From contig JAGRHX010000135.1 in the NCBI GenBank assembly GCA_020444775.1, forward strand, positions 1 through 7,888: a DNA stretch of 7,888 bases, given 5' to 3'. The stretch comes from Gammaproteobacteria bacterium (lineage in GTDB: Bacteria > Pseudomonadota > Gammaproteobacteria > HK1). Of the stretch, positions 5,951 through 7,888 are shown piece after piece. Numbering within the stretch: position 1 is the first letter of the stretch; every line of letters begins with the position of its first letter. The notes beneath the pieces were generated by a model, which was not told the DNA's origin, did no database searches, and was given only the letters and a program-made list of their open reading frames with translations. The translations under genes were made by a program, and so were the position numbers.

Positions 5951-5978
5951 TTGAAAAATCCGCGGTCTCAATTACAAA
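5951..5978 (+). promoter_or_regulatory. candidate sigma-70 promoter of the REC-EAL gene
   Basis: TTGAAA (5951-5956, 5 of 6 to consensus) and TACAAA (5973-5978, 4 of 6) are 16 bases apart in AT-rich DNA. It would give a leader of about 170 bases before the ATG at 6154. Confidence 0.4.
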
Positions 5979-6153
5979 GCTTCACACACCGAACGTGCAC
6001 GACAACACAAAAAGAAAAATAATCTGAGAATCGCTTATCCGCACCAGACGAGATGGATGAACAGGGAGCCCGAGGAACAGGCTCGATAACAAACAAAGCT
6101 GTTCGTATTCGCCGGCCCAGGCGTGCGAACACAAAACCGAGCAACGTGCGATC

Positions 6154-7404
6154 ATGCCCGTCAAGCGTGTCCTGGCCGTCGATGACGATCGACGCGTGCT
6201 GCGAATCCTGAAACAGGCCTGCGAATCGGTCGGCTTCGAGGTATTCCCCGTCGAGGACGCCAGCTTCTTTCCGTCGGTCTTCGACAGCTTCAATCCGGGC
6301 GTGGTGTTTCTCGACCTCAACATGCGCGAGGCCGACGGTGTCGAGTTGCTGCGACACATCGCCTCCAGCCAGCCCGACACCTGTGTGATCCTGGCCAGCG
6401 GCGTCGACGAGCGCGTCATCACCGCGACCTACAAGCTGGGCTGCTCGCTGGGCCTGCGCATGATCGATCCGATCCGCAAGCCACTGATGATCGCCGACAT
6501 CCGACAGCGGCTGAAGATCTACAGCAGCGGCACGACGATACGACCGGATTTCTGCGAGCCGCTGCCGGAAGCGGCGCTGCGTCAGGCACTGGACGAGGAC
6601 CGGCTCGTGGTCTGCTTCCAGCCGGTCGTCAACCTGCTGCAAGGTGGTGTGGTCGGCGCGGAAGCGCTGGCCCGTATGCTCCATCCGACCCAGGGCATGA
6701 TCCTGCCGCAACGCTTCATCGCCCAGGCCGAGAAGCACGGGCTCATCGAAGAGCTGACTTTCGCGGTGTTGGACAAATCGCTGCTGCAGTTGCGCCAATG
6801 GGCCGGACGCGACAGCACTTTTGGCGTCGCGGTCAACGTCTCGCCGCTGCTGCTCGGCAACCAGGAGCTGCCGGACCGTGTCGTCTCGGTGCTGAGTCGA
6901 CATGAGATCGAGCCGCAGCGCCTCACCCTGGAAGTCACCGAGAGCCATGGTTTCGAGGACCATTTCTCGGCGGCCGAGACCCTGACCCGACTGCGTCTGA
7001 AGGGCGTACGTCTGGCGCTCGACGATTTCGGCACCGGCTATTCCTCGCTCGGACAGCTGGTGCAACTGCCCTACGAGACGCTCAAGATCGACAAATCCTT
7101 CGCCATGCAGGCCGAGCACAGTGACGAGGCGGCCGCGGTGATCCGCTCGAGTCTGGAGTTCGCCCGGCACGTGGGTCTGACCGTGGTCGCCGAGGGCATA
7201 CAGACGCGGACCATGCTCGATTGGCTGGGCGAGCTGGGCTGCAACTTCGGCCAGGGTTTCTACATCAGCCCGCCACTGCATGCAGAGGACTTCGACCACT
7301 GGCTCGGCCGATCCGGTAGCGTCGAGTTCGGCCCGGGTCTGCGAGCAGGTGAAGGACCGCAACCGGGCGACGTCGCGCGAAGCGACAAGATGATCGCCTA
7401 CTGA
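6154..7404 (+). CDS. REC-EAL response regulator, c-di-GMP phosphodiesterase (RocR-like layout)
   Basis: Cytoplasmic response regulator of 416 residues predicted to hydrolyse cyclic di-GMP to pGpG when activated by phosphorylation. The receiver (about 4-122) has D10-D11-D12, phospho-acceptor D54 in VFLDLNM, Ser82 at the switch position and Lys109 in IRKP. The EAL domain (about 135-385) keeps all residues known for catalysis: E170 in EALAR, N228 in VNVS, E260 and E263 in LEVTES, D290-D291 with intact loop 6 in DDFGTGYSS, K311 in LKIDKSF, E347 in VVAEGI and Q367 in GQGF. Nothing is missing, so it should be active rather than a c-di-GMP sensor. The layout matches Pseudomonas RocR (REC-EAL, about 390 residues), plus a roughly 30-residue polar C-terminal tail. 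The ribosome site is weak (only GAG upstream). The gene overlaps the convergent permease gene by 7 bases. Confidence 0.93.
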   Translation: MPVKRVLAVDDDRRVLRILKQACESVGFEVFPVEDASFFPSVFDSFNPGVVFLDLNMREADGVELLRHIASSQPDTCVILASGVDERVITATYKLGCSLGLRMIDPIRKPLMIADIRQRLKIYSSGTTIRPDFCEPLPEAALRQALDEDRLVVCFQPVVNLLQGGVVGAEALARMLHPTQGMILPQRFIAQAEKHGLIEELTFAVLDKSLLQLRQWAGRDSTFGVAVNVSPLLLGNQELPDRVVSVLSRHEIEPQRLTLEVTESHGFEDHFSAAETLTRLRLKGVRLALDDFGTGYSSLGQLVQLPYETLKIDKSFAMQAEHSDEAAAVIRSSLEFARHVGLTVVAEGIQTRTMLDWLGELGCNFGQGFYISPPLHAEDFDHWLGRSGSVEFGPGLRAGEGPQPGDVARSDKMIAY

Positions 7405-7888
7405 GCCGACACCGACCGTGCGCGCCGAGCGCCTGCCCCGCCACGCAGACGCTCGGCAAGACCAAGCACCGCCGGCAGGATCAAGAAATCGGTGAGCAGC
7501 GCCCAGGCGATCATCAGCGCCGTGAGTCGGGCCATGCCTTGATTGGGCTCGAAGCCCGACAGCGACAACACCCCGAATCCACAGACCAGCACGATCGAGG
7601 TGTTCACCAGGGCCGGGCCGACATGTCTGAACGTGTACTGCAGGGCCTCGCGCTGGTCGACGCCCAGCGTCTGTCGTGCGCGCAGATAGCCGTTCATGAA
7701 GTGAATCGTGTCGTCCAGCACGATACCCAGCACCATCGGGAAGACCGTGGTCAAGGCCACACCCATGCGCCCGACCAGCAACGACCACAGACCGAAGGCG
7801 GCGATCGCGGGTAACACGTTCGGCACCAGGCTGAGCACACCCAGCACGACGCTGCGATAGACCAGGGCCAGCACCACGGCGATCAGCA
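7398..7888 (-). CDS. C-terminal part of an RND/MMPL-family permease (partial)
   Basis: The 5' end lies beyond the window; the last 162 residues are visible. They show a run of membrane helices (about 1-9, 14-38, 42-58, 92-110 and 118-142 of the visible part). The signature GIVLDDTIHF (54-63) matches the conserved helix of RND transporters that carries charged residues for proton relay, especially the HAE3/MMPL-like branch. An Arg-rich cytoplasmic tail (146-157) ends the protein. The usual role is proton-driven export of lipids or other hydrophobic molecules, in this branch often hopanoids or lipid-like substrates; the substrate here is not readable. Its TAG stop (7398-7400) lies inside the end of the REC-EAL gene, so the two genes converge. 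Confidence 0.85.
   Translation of the reverse strand, partial: LIAVVLALVYRSVVLGVLSLVPNVLPAIAAFGLWSLLVGRMGVALTTVFPMVLGIVLDDTIHFMNGYLRARQTLGVDQREALQYTFRHVGPALVNTSIVLVCGFGVLSLSGFEPNQGMARLTALMIAWALLTDFLILPAVLGLAERLRGGAGARRARSVSAQ

Larger units (their letters stand above)
5733..6153. other. 421-base intergenic region upstream of the REC-EAL gene
   Basis: No convincing gene lies here. The stretch holds a 13-base direct repeat (5748-5776), a 45-codon ORF of doubtful reality (5760-5897), an 8-bp inverted repeat (5917-5947) and a candidate promoter (5951-5978), followed by a leader of about 170 bases. From about 5930 to 6030 it is much richer in A and T than the rest of the window, with A-runs around 6008-6020. 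A weak hairpin, GAGCC/GGCTC (6066-6084), lies in the leader. I found no match to the conserved core of the c-di-GMP riboswitches. Confidence 0.6.

Noticed and set aside
5979..6153. c-di-GMP riboswitch in the REC-EAL leader
   Set aside because: The leader is long, but I could not find the conserved core segments of class I or II c-di-GMP riboswitches; only a weak 5-bp hairpin is present.
5968..7788. 606-codon minus-strand frame opposite the REC-EAL gene
   Set aside because: Despite its length, it covers a gene with every catalytic residue conserved and extends into both neighbours. Its sequence is rich in His, Gln, Arg and Asp, as reverse complements of GC-rich genes are, and lacks any family motif.

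Overview
The window is GC-rich DNA that most resembles a free-living gammaproteobacterium. Three things point that way: two exosortase-type (PEP-CTERM, variant VPLPGA) sorting tails, a c-di-GMP phosphodiesterase of the REC-EAL type, and an HAE3/MMPL-like RND permease. The lineage is inferred from gene content only. No ribosomal RNA, CRISPR array, insertion sequence or phage gene was seen.

Left part (1-3510), surface and envelope proteins: the last 31 residues of a PEP-CTERM-like protein (+), a possible 51-codon ORF overlapping its stop, a long secreted VWA protein (-) carrying four tandem ~86-residue repeats, and, divergent from it, a complete 340-residue secreted protein with its own VPLPGA tail (+). 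Both tail proteins are probably substrates of an exosortase encoded elsewhere. The VWA protein has a signal peptide but no such tail.

Middle part (3511-5732): a tRNA-Ser(CGA) on the minus strand, then an OmpR/PhoB-family response regulator (-), with a nested inverted repeat between them. Divergent from the regulator is a small soluble histidine kinase (+) with no sensor or membrane segment. Regulator and kinase are probably partners.

Right part (5733-7888): a 421-base mostly non-coding stretch with a direct repeat, an 8-bp inverted repeat and a candidate promoter. It leads to a REC-EAL response regulator (+) with every catalytic residue of an active c-di-GMP phosphodiesterase. That gene converges on, and overlaps by 7 bases, the 3' end of an RND/MMPL-type permease (-) that runs off the window.

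Taken together, 3954-7404 looks like a signalling island: one cytoplasmic kinase, one DNA-binding regulator and one c-di-GMP-degrading regulator. It sits next to genes for exported surface proteins, the kind of output c-di-GMP often controls. The functional link is inferred from proximity, not shown by the sequence. No clearly new system is evident. The most unusual elements are the sensorless kinase set and the structured intergenic regions.
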